DNA from: JALUUH01 sp964636675
GTDB taxonomy: Bacteria; Pseudomonadota; Gammaproteobacteria; S012-40
Direction of reading: 5' to 3'
Length of the DNA: 7,133 nucleotides
Assembly: GCA_964636675.1 (NCBI GenBank)
Contig: CAZWUO010000196.1
Location: 1 to 7,133 of the forward strand
Part shown: one piece after another, positions 1 to 6,507 of the stretch
Position numbering within the stretch: position 1 is the stretch's first letter
Layout of the letters: the number at the start of each line of letters is the position of its first letter
Position numbers and translations under genes: made by a program
The notes under the pieces: model-generated
The model's database searches: none
What the model was told of the DNA's origin: nothing
The model's input: the letters and a program-made list of their open reading frames with translations, nothing else

Positions 1-2
1 CA

Positions 3-47
3 ATTAACTATGAAAACTCTCTAAAGAAAGTGTCCGGTTGGAGTTGA
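3..47 (+). CDS. possible 3' end of an upstream gene (partial)
   Basis: An open frame enters from the left edge and ends with TGA at 45-47, giving a tail that reads INYENSLKKVSGWS. Only 14 codons are visible, so coding cannot be shown from this alone. Two observations favour it. The stop lies 10 bases before the TTG start of the next gene, a normal operon spacing. The tail (LKKVSGWS) also resembles the end of that next protein (LKISGGWK), as if the two were tandem paralogs. The other two plus-strand frames have stops within the first 25 bases. Function unknown. Confidence 0.25.
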   Translation: MNYENSLKKVSGWS

Positions 48-57
48 CCAGAACATT

Positions 58-666
58 TTGAGAAATGTTTCTGTATTAGCATTACTTTTACTTTTTGGTT
101 GCCAGCAGAAGTCAGAGTACAGTGGGGACGGAGTTTTGATATACTCTGAAGGGCTTTTATTAAATAGCTACAACCTTGAACTTCCTGAATTTGATTTGGA
201 TAATAATAAACATTACGAGTATAAAATTAGAAGCCTATACACTAAGAATAGAACATCATTTGTGAGTTTAATCGTTAATAGTGATGAAAAAACCAACTTT
301 GAAAAGCTTAGTACAAATGTCAGTGTTGAAATAGTTGATGAGAAGACGGGTTTTGTGGTTTTTAAAAAAAAATCTGATTTAAACGAGCATTTGCTCAGAA
401 TGCAACGAGAGCAGGTCGTATCTTATCCAAATGATAACGAGTGGTTAGCGCACTATAAATATGCAAATAAATATGTTGAAAATAAAATTGTTCCATTTTC
501 TATAGGCGCTTCACCAATAAGACAGCTCAGTATTGAATACAGAGCCATTAAAGGAATTGATATGAGTAACAGTCAGAATTATCGTGTTTTAATAGCTGTT
601 ACTAATGTTGATAAAGAGTTTGTCAAATTAACAGCAAAGCTAAAAATATCAGGTGGCTGGAAATAA
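58..666 (+). CDS. putative lipoprotein of unknown function
   Basis: This encodes a protein of 202 residues that I do not recognise as a named family. The N-terminus is a short lipoprotein signal: R2, a hydrophobic run (residues 4-13) and the lipobox L-F-G-C with Cys15. Cleavage before Cys15 and lipidation would follow. Gln at +2 is compatible with sorting to the outer membrane. The rest is polar, has no further membrane segment and alternates in a beta-like way. The start is TTG at 58. The frame is closed upstream by a stop at 22-24, no in-frame ATG precedes the signal peptide, and GGAG at 40-43 is a rather distant ribosome binding site (14 bases). An A9 run at 364-372 lies inside the gene. 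The neighbouring toxin-tip remnant and duplicated genes make an immunity-type role thinkable, but nothing in the protein itself shows it. Confidence 0.75.
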   Translation: MRNVSVLALLLLFGCQQKSEYSGDGVLIYSEGLLLNSYNLELPEFDLDNNKHYEYKIRSLYTKNRTSFVSLIVNSDEKTNFEKLSTNVSVEIVDEKTGFVVFKKKSDLNEHLLRMQREQVVSYPNDNEWLAHYKYANKYVENKIVPFSIGASPIRQLSIEYRAIKGIDMSNSQNYRVLIAVTNVDKEFVKLTAKLKISGGWK

Positions 667-715
667 TTTGCAGCGAGTCAATTCCAAGTAAGAAAAATAC
701 AGATTTTATTAAATT

Positions 716-1213
716 ATGATTACAGTTTTTGAGATCAATCTAAATCCTCGGGTTTTATCCAATTTACTAATATTTAAAATAGTATTAGGGGTGTTGGGAA
801 GTATTTCAATTTTAGTTTTATGTGTGTCATTGTTTAAAAAATTCACTATAAAAACGAATTCACGAGTTTTTGTTGCATTACTGATTTCGATTACAGGATG
901 GATGATTTTGCCTCCAATACCAGAGATTATAAACATGGGGAACGAACGTTTAAAACCATATTATTCGCTAAATCACGAAATTACGAGAGGTATTGTTAAA
1001 GTTCTTCGGGAACAGCCAAAGGCAGGACGTGCACCTGGCGATTTAGTTAAGGTTGATAAAAAGATATTTGAAATTAGTTATTCGGTGTCAAACCCTTTTT
1101 ATAGTATTCCTATTTCTCGTGGTGGTTATTTGAAGGAAGATTCGCTCGTTGAGCTTCATCATGTTAAAAACAAGATATTTCGAATTGATATTGACCAGAC
1201 TGAAACAGAATAA
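716..1213 (+). CDS. two-helix inner-membrane protein with soluble C-terminal domain
   Basis: This encodes 165 residues with two hydrophobic segments at about 17-40 and 51-71, separated by a basic loop (KKFTIKTNSR). Both ends should face the same side of the inner membrane. Residues 86-160 form a compact, probably beta-rich domain with a G-rich turn (SRGGYLKEDSLVEL). Its order of elements is a 'GxVxxF/L' strand, an 'F-x-x-S-Y-S' strand, a GG turn, a 'xGxxVxI/L' strand and a closing 'IxRIDI' strand. From memory this resembles a widespread small uncharacterised family found on its own or behind membrane helices. I cannot name a function. The start is ATG 716 and no good Shine-Dalgarno sequence is visible upstream. 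Its stop directly abuts the toxin-tip remnant that follows, so it could be an immunity gene or a cassette passenger. That is inference from position only. Confidence 0.75.
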   Translation: MITVFEINLNPRVLSNLLIFKIVLGVLGSISILVLCVSLFKKFTIKTNSRVFVALLISITGWMILPPIPEIINMGNERLKPYYSLNHEITRGIVKVLREQPKAGRAPGDLVKVDKKIFEISYSVSNPFYSIPISRGGYLKEDSLVELHHVKNKIFRIDIDQTETE

Positions 1214-1387
1214 AGGGTGTTGCATCAAATATCTTTGGTGAATTAGATGCTGCCGGCAGTTTCTTTAATGAAAGATAAGTGGCTCAATACAATTGATTCC
1301 TCAGTGGGTTCTGGTGCGTCTGGGAGATTTGTTTTATATCCGGGTAAAACTAATCTAAATATGGTTAGAGAAGTTTACAGTAAATAA
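1214..1387 (+). pseudogene. frameshifted C-terminal tip of an RHS/polymorphic-toxin-like protein
   Basis: Two adjacent frames join into one plausible protein end. The first frame reads GVASNIFGELDAAGSFFNE and hits a stop at 1276-1278. One frame over, DKWLNTIDSSVGSGASG continues into RFVLYPGKTNLNMVREVYSK and stops at 1385-1387. Removing one A from the AAA run near 1271-1273 gives a continuous SFFNEDKWLNT, so a single-base insertion explains the break. The closing pattern (YP-x-K-x-N-x-N-M-x-x-x-VYSK at the very C-terminus) resembles, from memory, the ends of toxin domains in RHS and other polymorphic-toxin proteins. No start codon or ribosome binding site for the whole unit is visible, and it begins directly after the preceding gene. 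Orphan, promoterless toxin tips of this kind are known downstream of polymorphic toxin genes. The parent family is recalled rather than verified, but the frameshift is seen directly. Confidence 0.5.
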
Positions 1388-1395
1388 ATAGTGTA

Positions 1396-1602
1396 ATGAG
1401 ATTTTTAGACAACGAAAAAGGACTATTGGGGATTGGGTTGTTATCTTTGAGCGATGGAGCTTTATTATGGTTTACAGGAAATACAGTTTTATCTTCTATT
1501 CTTCGAGGCGTTAACCCCAAAGAAGAAATTATTCCGGTACTTTTTAGAGTTTTTATTGGTTTTTTATTGATAGCTCGAGCAATGTACTTAAATAGAAAAT
1601 AA
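1396..1602 (+). CDS. small two-helix membrane protein, copy 1
   Basis: This encodes 68 residues. A short charged N-terminus (FLDNEK) leads into a hydrophobic segment at about 9-36. A polar loop with N-P-K-E-E (40-44) follows, then a second hydrophobic segment at about 46-63 and a basic tail ending NRK. The protein should sit in the inner membrane as a hairpin. Its start ATG lies 9 bases after the stop of the toxin-tip remnant, and no clear Shine-Dalgarno sequence is visible. The next gene is its paralog, so the two were probably made by tandem duplication and share a transcript (three bases between stop and next start). Family not recognised. An immunity protein for the adjacent toxin tip is one possible role, but this is unproven. 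Confidence 0.65.
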   Translation: MRFLDNEKGLLGIGLLSLSDGALLWFTGNTVLSSILRGVNPKEEIIPVLFRVFIGFLLIARAMYLNRK

Positions 1603-1605
1603 GTT

Positions 1606-1806
1606 GTGTTACACATAAAAAATGTTTTTTTGATCATGGGATTGTTGTCTTTACTTGATGCCGGTTTGTTATGGTTTATGGGAGTTACTTTTATGTCCAC
1701 CACCTTGATTGAAGCTAACCCAAGAGAAGAAACTTTTTCAGTTTTGTTTAGAATATTATTTGGATTATTGATGATTAGCCGCGCATCATATTTATACAGA
1801 AAATAA
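1606..1806 (+). CDS. small two-helix membrane protein, copy 2
   Basis: This encodes 66 residues and is a paralog of the preceding gene. Over the last 56 residues the two align without a gap, with 31 identities by hand count, including GLLSL-x-D, LLWF-x-G-x-T, NP-x-EE, VLFR and the ending RA-x-YL-x-RK. Two hydrophobic segments (about 7-33 and 45-60) flank a polar NPREE loop. The start is taken as GTG at 1606, three bases after the upstream stop. ATG at 1636 would cut into the first helix and remove part of the conserved region's lead-in. Conservation of frame and length despite substantial divergence suggests both copies were or are under selection. Function unknown. Confidence 0.65.
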   Translation: MLHIKNVFLIMGLLSLLDAGLLWFMGVTFMSTTLIEANPREETFSVLFRILFGLLMISRASYLYRK

Positions 1807-1893
1807 GAAGCTAAATAAGCAAATACGAATCAAATATTTACTGGCTGAATATATGAGTAATTAGCATTAAAATAGCTTAAAGTACTCAACAAC

Positions 1894-1900
1894 GGTGAGA
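1894..1900 (+). promoter_or_regulatory. ribosome binding site of the large secreted protein; decides the start
   Basis: GGTGAGA sits 9 bases upstream of ATG 1910. The in-frame GTG at 1895 is part of this site and so is unlikely to be the start. ATG 1910 also gives a cleaner signal peptide (MKKALF...). Confidence 0.6.
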
Positions 1901-1909
1901 ATAAAACAA

Positions 1910-4900
1910 ATGAAAAAAGCACTATTTATCTTTCCTCTCATATGGTTTGTTTTTTCAACTGCAAACGCAGATATTGCCACAGTAGAAAATAATGCAGTAA
2001 ATTGGCTGGAGCAACAGCAATTGGTTGATGGTGGTTGGGGCGAACCAGAGCTTAAAGTTTTATACACTGCGGAAGCCGCTACAGCGCTCTACGCTTTAAA
2101 CCAAAAATACTATTCTTATTATCAAGCAATAACCTGGTTAGAAAATCACTCCGCAGATAATATCGATTATATATCACGAAAAATTATCGCTTTATATCCT
2201 CATGGCAGCTCGATTCAAACCGAAGTAGATTATTTGCAACAGTTACAGATAGAGTCGGGTGAAGGTTGGGGTTTATCTGAAGAATATATGTCTTCAGCTT
2301 TAGATACGGCACTCGTATTAAATGCATTAATTAAAACGAATTCATCCGTTAACTATAACCCTGGGTTGACCTTTTTAACAAATACACAACTACCCGATGG
2401 TGGCTGGGGAGTCGAAGGTGGTACCACTAGTGACATCATGATCACCGCTACGGTTGTAGAAACACTTAATTTGTATAAAAGTCTTGTCCCCTCTCTTACC
2501 ACTGTTATTGATAATGGGATTGTATATCTCGGTAATACAGTAAGCACAGCTTCTCAACTATTGGATATTGCATCTACATTACCCGTGTTTTACGAATATG
2601 AAGGTTTATCACCTAGGGTAAGCGCTTTATATGATTTTTTAATACAAGCTCAATTACCAACTGGTAGTTGGGATGGCAATGTCTATACAACTGCGAAAAC
2701 AATTTCGACAATTTCTGGGATTAACAACGTGAGTGCCCATGATGTCATTTTTATTGAAGATTTAAATTTAAGAGCAGCTATTAACAATGCACTTAATAAA
2801 AGTGAAATGGATACAGTCACTCGAGGGGAACTTGAAAAGGTCACCTATTTGGATGCATCTAATTATGGCATAACAAGCTTAGTCGGTCTTGAGGCCGCTG
2901 TAAATTTAACTTTTCTTGACATCCGCAATAATCAAATTGACGACCTCAGTCCAATTAGCCAGTTAAGTTCACTTTCTGAAGTTCTACAGGATGAAGCTCC
3001 AAGCATCGTCAACCAACCCGTAGATGTCACAGTAGACGAGGGAGGAATAGCCACATTCAATGTTGTTGCCACTGGAACAGCACCCATGACTTACCAATGG
3101 CAGCGCGATGGTTTGGATATAGTCGGTGAAACAGGTAGTAGTCTGACCTTAAGCAATCTAACAAATATCGATAGTGGCGCAATGATTAATGTTGTGATCA
3201 CGAATTCCGTTGGGATTGTTATCAGTAACACCGCATTGTTAACCGTCAACGCGAATACCACGCCGGTAGCGAGTGCGACAGCAATAACTAACGCAACCGA
3301 AGGCGATATTGTAACGCTCGATGGCAGTGCCTCAAGTGATGCCGATGGCGATGCATTGACCTATGCATGGGTATCTGTCGACCCTAGTATAGTGCTTACC
3401 GATGCGACGAGTGCGATTGCGAGTTTTACCGCACCGACCGTATTAACAGACACCAACTACACGTTTGATCTCACTGTTTCCGATGGTCTGGCCAATAGCA
3501 GCAGTAGTGTCGTTGTGACCATTGCGCCTGCCGATACAGCTCCCGTTATCGTCACGCAACCTACCGCAGTGACTGTAGACGAAGGAAGTTCAGCCATCTT
3601 TACTGTAACTGCTACAGGTACTGCGCCGATGACTTATCAATGGCAACGTGATGGAGTAGACATAGTCGGTGAAACCAGTAGTGGGTTGACACTAATTAAC
3701 GTTGACCTGTTAGATGATAACGTAGTGTTTACAATTGTTATCAGTAATGCAGCGGGTGTCACAACCAGTACAGGGGCGGTGTTAACGGTCAATCCAGTCT
3801 CGGATACCCAAACCTTCGGCTACGTGCAAACACTGGGTGTATCTGACTATTCTATTTATTCCGACGTTGTCAGAGATGTATTCACCGACAGTGCAGGTAA
3901 CGTCTATCAATCCGGAGCTTATCGTTATACCTTAGACTTCGACGCCAGCCCCGGAGTAGACGAAGACACCTCGGGATATTACCAAGACGCGTTTGTGCGA
4001 AAAATTAATGCCGACGGAACTTATGCATGGACCTGGCGCAGCAAAGGTTACTATGGGGGTTATGCCACGGCTACGGCGACCGATGCACAAGGCAATGTTT
4101 ATATCGTTGGTGATTTCAGCGGGACAACCGATTTTGATCCAGGATCGTCATACGTATCAATATATGGTTCTGGTCGAGATCAATTCTACGCCAAGCTGGA
4201 TGTCAACGGACAATTGCAATGGGTGAAACATGGCGGTAATGATTACTTGAAAGATGTGGTTGTTGATAGTCAAGGTTATGTTTATATCGCTAGTACAATT
4301 ACCACAACACTCCTCCGAAAAATCGATCCTGCTGATGGCAGTGTCATCTGGACTCATGGTGCAACGTACGATGCAACATCGGGCACCAATTTAGGTGCGA
4401 GTGGGTTAGAACTCGCAATAGATTCATTCGATAATATCTATCTCGCCGGTACTTTTAAAGACACAGTGCATTTCGATCCCTACGACAGCAATGCAGATGG
4501 AAATCTGGAAACCTATATGGCTGAGGGTACCGATGTCTATGTGATGAAACTAAATACCGAAGGTACCGTGGGATGGGTGTGGCCTATTGGAGGAACCGGG
4601 AATGATGGAGTGTACGCACTACAAGCTACATCCATCGGAGTTCATCTCTTGGGGAATGCTGGCAGCAATGTTGACTACGACCGTAATGGCATTGGAGACC
4701 TGAGAAGTAACGGAGGAACCTTTCTGAGTTACCGTTTAACCGATGGTAGTTATGGCAATACCCAACTCAACAAGCGCGGGACCGATTTTGGTTTCGATGC
4801 CTCCAATAACTTGTACCTCACGGGAACATATGCCGGAACGATTGACTTTAACCCGGATGCGGTGATTGAAGATACGCAAAGCTCCAATGGTAATTATGAT

Positions 4901-5125
4901 GTCTTTGTAACAAAATACTTTGCAAACGGTGATTATGCGTGGACTCAATCATTGGGTGGTACGAGTACGGAAACGGTTAGCTCAATGAATGTGGCGGGAA
5001 ATGGTAATCTCTTTTTGACAGGCACCTTTAAGAACACCGTTGATTTTGATCCCGGCGCGGGTGTGGTGGAAAGGACATCCAATGGTTATCAGGATATGTA
5101 CCTGCTACACCTTAACTCGAATTGA
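1910..5125 (+). CDS. large secreted mosaic protein: toroid, LRR, Ig/PKD/Ig, seven SBBP-like repeats
   Basis: This encodes 1071 residues. Residues 1-20 are a Sec signal peptide with likely cleavage at ANA|D. Residues 21 to about 275 look like an alpha-alpha toroid of the terpenoid-cyclase/prenyltransferase fold, with glycine-tryptophan turns at W43 (DGGWGE), W120 (EGWGLS), W166 (PDGGWG) and W254 (TGSWDG). No DxDD or other cyclase catalytic motif is seen, so I do not infer enzyme activity. Residues about 278-360 are a leucine-rich repeat segment (TYLDASNYGITSL, LTFLDIRNNQIDDL). An Ig-like domain (363-448), a PKD/cadherin-like domain (449-543, DGSASSDADGDALTYAW) and a second Ig-like domain (544-628) follow. 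From 630 to the end there are SBBP-type repeats of the pattern GN-x-Y-x-x-G-x-F-x-x-T-x-DFDP at about 663, 728, 789, 841, 910, 966 and 1032. No cell-wall or PEP-CTERM sorting tail is seen. The protein is probably exported as an adhesive or structural protein. Its partner or ligand is unknown. Confidence 0.85.
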   Translation: MKKALFIFPLIWFVFSTANADIATVENNAVNWLEQQQLVDGGWGEPELKVLYTAEAATALYALNQKYYSYYQAITWLENHSADNIDYISRKIIALYPHGSSIQTEVDYLQQLQIESGEGWGLSEEYMSSALDTALVLNALIKTNSSVNYNPGLTFLTNTQLPDGGWGVEGGTTSDIMITATVVETLNLYKSLVPSLTTVIDNGIVYLGNTVSTASQLLDIASTLPVFYEYEGLSPRVSALYDFLIQAQLPTGSWDGNVYTTAKTISTISGINNVSAHDVIFIEDLNLRAAINNALNKSEMDTVTRGELEKVTYLDASNYGITSLVGLEAAVNLTFLDIRNNQIDDLSPISQLSSLSEVLQDEAPSIVNQPVDVTVDEGGIATFNVVATGTAPMTYQWQRDGLDIVGETGSSLTLSNLTNIDSGAMINVVITNSVGIVISNTALLTVNANTTPVASATAITNATEGDIVTLDGSASSDADGDALTYAWVSVDPSIVLTDATSAIASFTAPTVLTDTNYTFDLTVSDGLANSSSSVVVTIAPADTAPVIVTQPTAVTVDEGSSAIFTVTATGTAPMTYQWQRDGVDIVGETSSGLTLINVDLLDDNVVFTIVISNAAGVTTSTGAVLTVNPVSDTQTFGYVQTLGVSDYSIYSDVVRDVFTDSAGNVYQSGAYRYTLDFDASPGVDEDTSGYYQDAFVRKINADGTYAWTWRSKGYYGGYATATATDAQGNVYIVGDFSGTTDFDPGSSYVSIYGSGRDQFYAKLDVNGQLQWVKHGGNDYLKDVVVDSQGYVYIASTITTTLLRKIDPADGSVIWTHGATYDATSGTNLGASGLELAIDSFDNIYLAGTFKDTVHFDPYDSNADGNLETYMAEGTDVYVMKLNTEGTVGWVWPIGGTGNDGVYALQATSIGVHLLGNAGSNVDYDRNGIGDLRSNGGTFLSYRLTDGSYGNTQLNKRGTDFGFDASNNLYLTGTYAGTIDFNPDAVIEDTQSSNGNYDVFVTKYFANGDYAWTQSLGGTSTETVSSMNVAGNGNLFLTGTFKNTVDFDPGAGVVERTSNGYQDMYLLHLNSN
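2996..3796 (+). repeat. duplicated Ig-like domain coding segments flanking a PKD-like domain
   Basis: The Ig-like segments at 2996-3253 and 3539-3796 encode nearly the same sequence. Both contain VTVDEG, then ATGTAPMTYQWQRDG, then DIVGET, and both end in a strand reading LTVN. The DNA differs at many synonymous positions, so the copies were duplicated some time ago or are held alike by selection. The segment between them (3254-3538) encodes an unrelated PKD-like domain. Confidence 0.8.
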
Positions 5126-5173
5126 TCGAGAGTGAAATCGTAGTAAACAATAAATCATTAATGGAGATAGTTT

Positions 5174-5503
5174 ATGAAAAGTTTTTTCTTAGTTGTATTG
5201 TTTTCTGTCACAATAAATTCCGCGTTTGCTGCTTGTAATGGACTTGATTGTTCCGGTGTTGATGAGGACTTAAGTCAGTTCGACAATGTGAGAATATTTG
5301 ATCATGCAAAGGATAACCTGAGTGACTTACAACATTGTACTGAAACAGGTATGTTCGCAAAAGGCCTTGGTCAACACCATCCTGCTTATAAAAAGATAAA
5401 GAATACAATCGCAAATATGAAAGCCTCACAACGGCAAAATAAAGTGCTTGTGAATGAAAGTTCGAATGCTTGTTATATTGCTTTTCTACCACCATTGTCT
5501 TAA
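5174..5503 (+). CDS. small secreted four-cysteine protein
   Basis: This encodes 109 residues. Residues 1-19 or 1-20 are a signal peptide (K2, hydrophobic core, AFA|A). The mature part begins with a cysteine pair C21-N-G-L-D-C26, followed by single cysteines at C55 and C100. Four cysteines allow two disulfides after export. C21 follows F-A-A, a poor lipobox, so a soluble periplasmic or secreted form is more likely than a lipoprotein. The middle (44-90) is mostly helical and charged, with an HH pair at 68-69. The start ATG has a clear GGAG at 5163-5166, 7 bases upstream. It lies 48 bases after the large secreted protein with no obvious terminator between, so co-transcription is plausible. Family not recognised. 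A cysteine-anchored partner of the larger protein is only a guess. Confidence 0.75.
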   Translation: MKSFFLVVLFSVTINSAFAACNGLDCSGVDEDLSQFDNVRIFDHAKDNLSDLQHCTETGMFAKGLGQHHPAYKKIKNTIANMKASQRQNKVLVNESSNACYIAFLPPLS

Positions 5504-5531
5504 CCCGGATAACTCATGAGATATCTGGGTT
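5502..5531 (+). terminator. hairpin, possible transcription terminator
   Basis: The arms AACCCGGATA and TATCTGGGTT pair over ten positions, one of them a G-T wobble. They enclose CTCATGAG, itself a short palindrome, so the structure can extend inward. The left arm overlaps the last two bases of the preceding stop codon. There is no T-run on either side, so an intrinsic terminator is possible but incomplete. It could instead be an mRNA-stabilising 3' hairpin. Confidence 0.45.
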
Positions 5532-5728
5532 AAAGCAATTTAGCATAATGCAAACATGAAGAGTCCCGCAAAATAACAGCAATATGAAGATATCCTGGTT
5601 CAATATCGTGAACTTAGTATCAAGGCCGCCACGACCACCTAAGCGATTTGAATGGGGGGGGATTTCCTGCCATGAAAATCCGTGTTAATCAGTTATATTG
5701 AGAAAGGGGTCACGAAATGCGGCTTTTT
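5532..5728. other. stretch without a convincing gene, includes a G8 run
   Basis: No gene is supported here. A short plus-strand open tail at 5577-5642 (YEDILVQYRELSIKAATTT, then TAA) follows directly on a stop and could be the last codons of a lost gene, but it is too short to judge. A run of eight G at 5654-5661 lies just downstream of it. The stretch separates the secreted-protein genes from the transposase remnant and is probably recombination debris. Confidence 0.4.
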
Positions 5729-6125
5729 ATCACTCGTAATATATAAACGATGTTCTGTCGTCGTGATATCCTTTAGCGTTCTTTCTGACTCAATGATGAC
5801 AAATGCCACTAATCCCTTCCAAATACTGACATCGAAACTTAATGTACCTCATTTGTTAAACACCCAGCAACGTCTCGTCTCCAAACGGCCATGACCTTTG
5901 TTTGTTTGCTCTGAAAAATCATGAAAATGCTGTTCAAATAGCATCTCATCAGACTCAAAGAATAGTGAATCAATGGCGGCATAAAGATTAGGTTGATTCT
6001 CTTTAACCGCCAGCAAATAATCAGCACCTTTTTCCAAAATTTTTTCGGCAATTTTTCTTTGACATCCCATTGCATCAATCGTTACTAAACAGTGCTCAAC
6101 TGACAACATATCAAGAAGAAGTGGA
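5729..6125 (-). pseudogene. ISAs1-family transposase remnant
   Basis: Reading the minus strand from about 6125 down gives FPLLLDMLSVEHC, then LVTIDAMGCQRKIAEKIL, KGADYLLAVKENQP and KGHGRLETRRCWV. These are hallmark stretches of ISAs1-family DDE transposases (the group that includes H-repeat-associated proteins), with the D of TIDAMGCQ a catalytic-core aspartate. An in-frame TGA at 5849-5851 interrupts the frame. Past it the same frame goes on with family-like sequence (GLVAFVIIESERTLK, TTTEHRLYITSD) to about 5729. The N-terminal half and the end of the protein are missing, and no terminal inverted repeats were found. Only about a third of a normal transposase gene remains, so the element is dead. 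It abuts a CFI-box-like remnant on its right side. Confidence 0.85.
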
Positions 6126-6126
6126 A

Positions 6127-6423
6127 AGCGGTTTATCTGATGTCGTGTTTGCGATTCCTGAAAGAGTGATTGCTTATCCTGCCCTGGTTGATAAAAATTG
6201 TTTTATCGAAAATTTGGACATTCATTCTGACAAAGAGTTAGATCAAATCCGTGCATATCGCGATGAAGTGTTAAACACGAATCTTGTCGGTGAGCTATTG
6301 GTAGAGCTTTACTATTTTGCGAGTCCATTAATGACGGCATTAGTCGACGGGAATCCGATGCTCAAAAATATATCTATTCGTATTTTCTCAACGATATTTC
6401 CGGTGGCCTTGCATTTGGATAAT
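6127..6423 (+). pseudogene. C-terminal remnant of a CFI-box-like protein
   Basis: The plus strand encodes a piece with Cys-Phe-Ile at about 6199-6207. It continues with a spacing and residues (IRAYRDEVL, VGELLVELYYFASPLMTAL, NPMLKNISIRI) that resemble, from memory, the C-terminal CFI-box domain (CFIATAAYGS, then RxFRDxxL, G-x-x-x-V-x-x-YY-x-x-SP). The box itself is eroded: after CFI the usual ATAAYGS is replaced by ENLDIHS. No signal peptide or start for this unit exists. The 5' part is cut off where the transposase remnant begins at about 6125. There is no stop before the next gene, so the frame runs on into it. The exact right end cannot be fixed. A hydrophobic stretch (FILFFVNYYFFAIYFL) after 6423 may be the original C-terminal helix or merely T-rich intergenic DNA. 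Confidence 0.55.
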
Positions 6424-6507
6424 GCATGCCTTTTTATCTTATTTTTTGTTAATTATTATTTTTTCGCTATTTATTTTTTGTGTTCCCATCTATTGGATGG
6501 TGTCACG

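Larger units (their letters stand above)
1396..1806 (+). repeat. tandem gene duplication
   Basis: The two small membrane-protein genes are head-to-tail copies. Matching stretches include the codons for LLWF (ttattatggttt versus ttgttatggttt) and the shared 3' end (agaaaataag). The copies have drifted well apart at the DNA level, so the duplication is old or was assembled from different sources rather than being a recent slip. Confidence 0.65.

Noticed and set aside
1365..1703. Minus-strand open frame of 112 codons
   Set aside because: It is the antisense shadow of the two paralogous membrane-protein genes. Its own internal repeat (NHNKP/NHNKAPSLKDNNP) only mirrors that duplication.
1831..1873. 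Promoter upstream of the large gene (TTTACT and TAAAAT)
   Set aside because: The boxes are 25 bases apart, too far for a sigma-70 promoter, and AT-rich DNA gives many such chance matches.
1910..2740. Squalene-hopene cyclase or prenyltransferase enzyme
   Set aside because: Only the glycine-tryptophan turns of the fold are present. No DxDD or zinc-ligand pattern is seen, and the protein is exported and fused to binding domains.
4157..4948. Minus-strand and alternative-frame open frames within the propeller region
   Set aside because: They are shadows of the long coding frame, without ribosome binding sites or recognisable motifs.
5116..5130. Inverted repeat CTCGA/TCGAG at the end of the large gene as a terminator
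   Set aside because: The stem is only five pairs with no T-run, and the following gene is close and on the same strand.
5682..5894. Plus-strand open frame of 70 codons
   Set aside because: It runs antisense to the transposase remnant, which has clear family similarity on the other strand.
6070..6507. Start of a 331-residue protein at ATG 6070
   Set aside because: The first codons are antisense to the transposase remnant, and the middle is a CFI-box-like fragment. A signal peptide and ribosome binding site place the real start at 6508.
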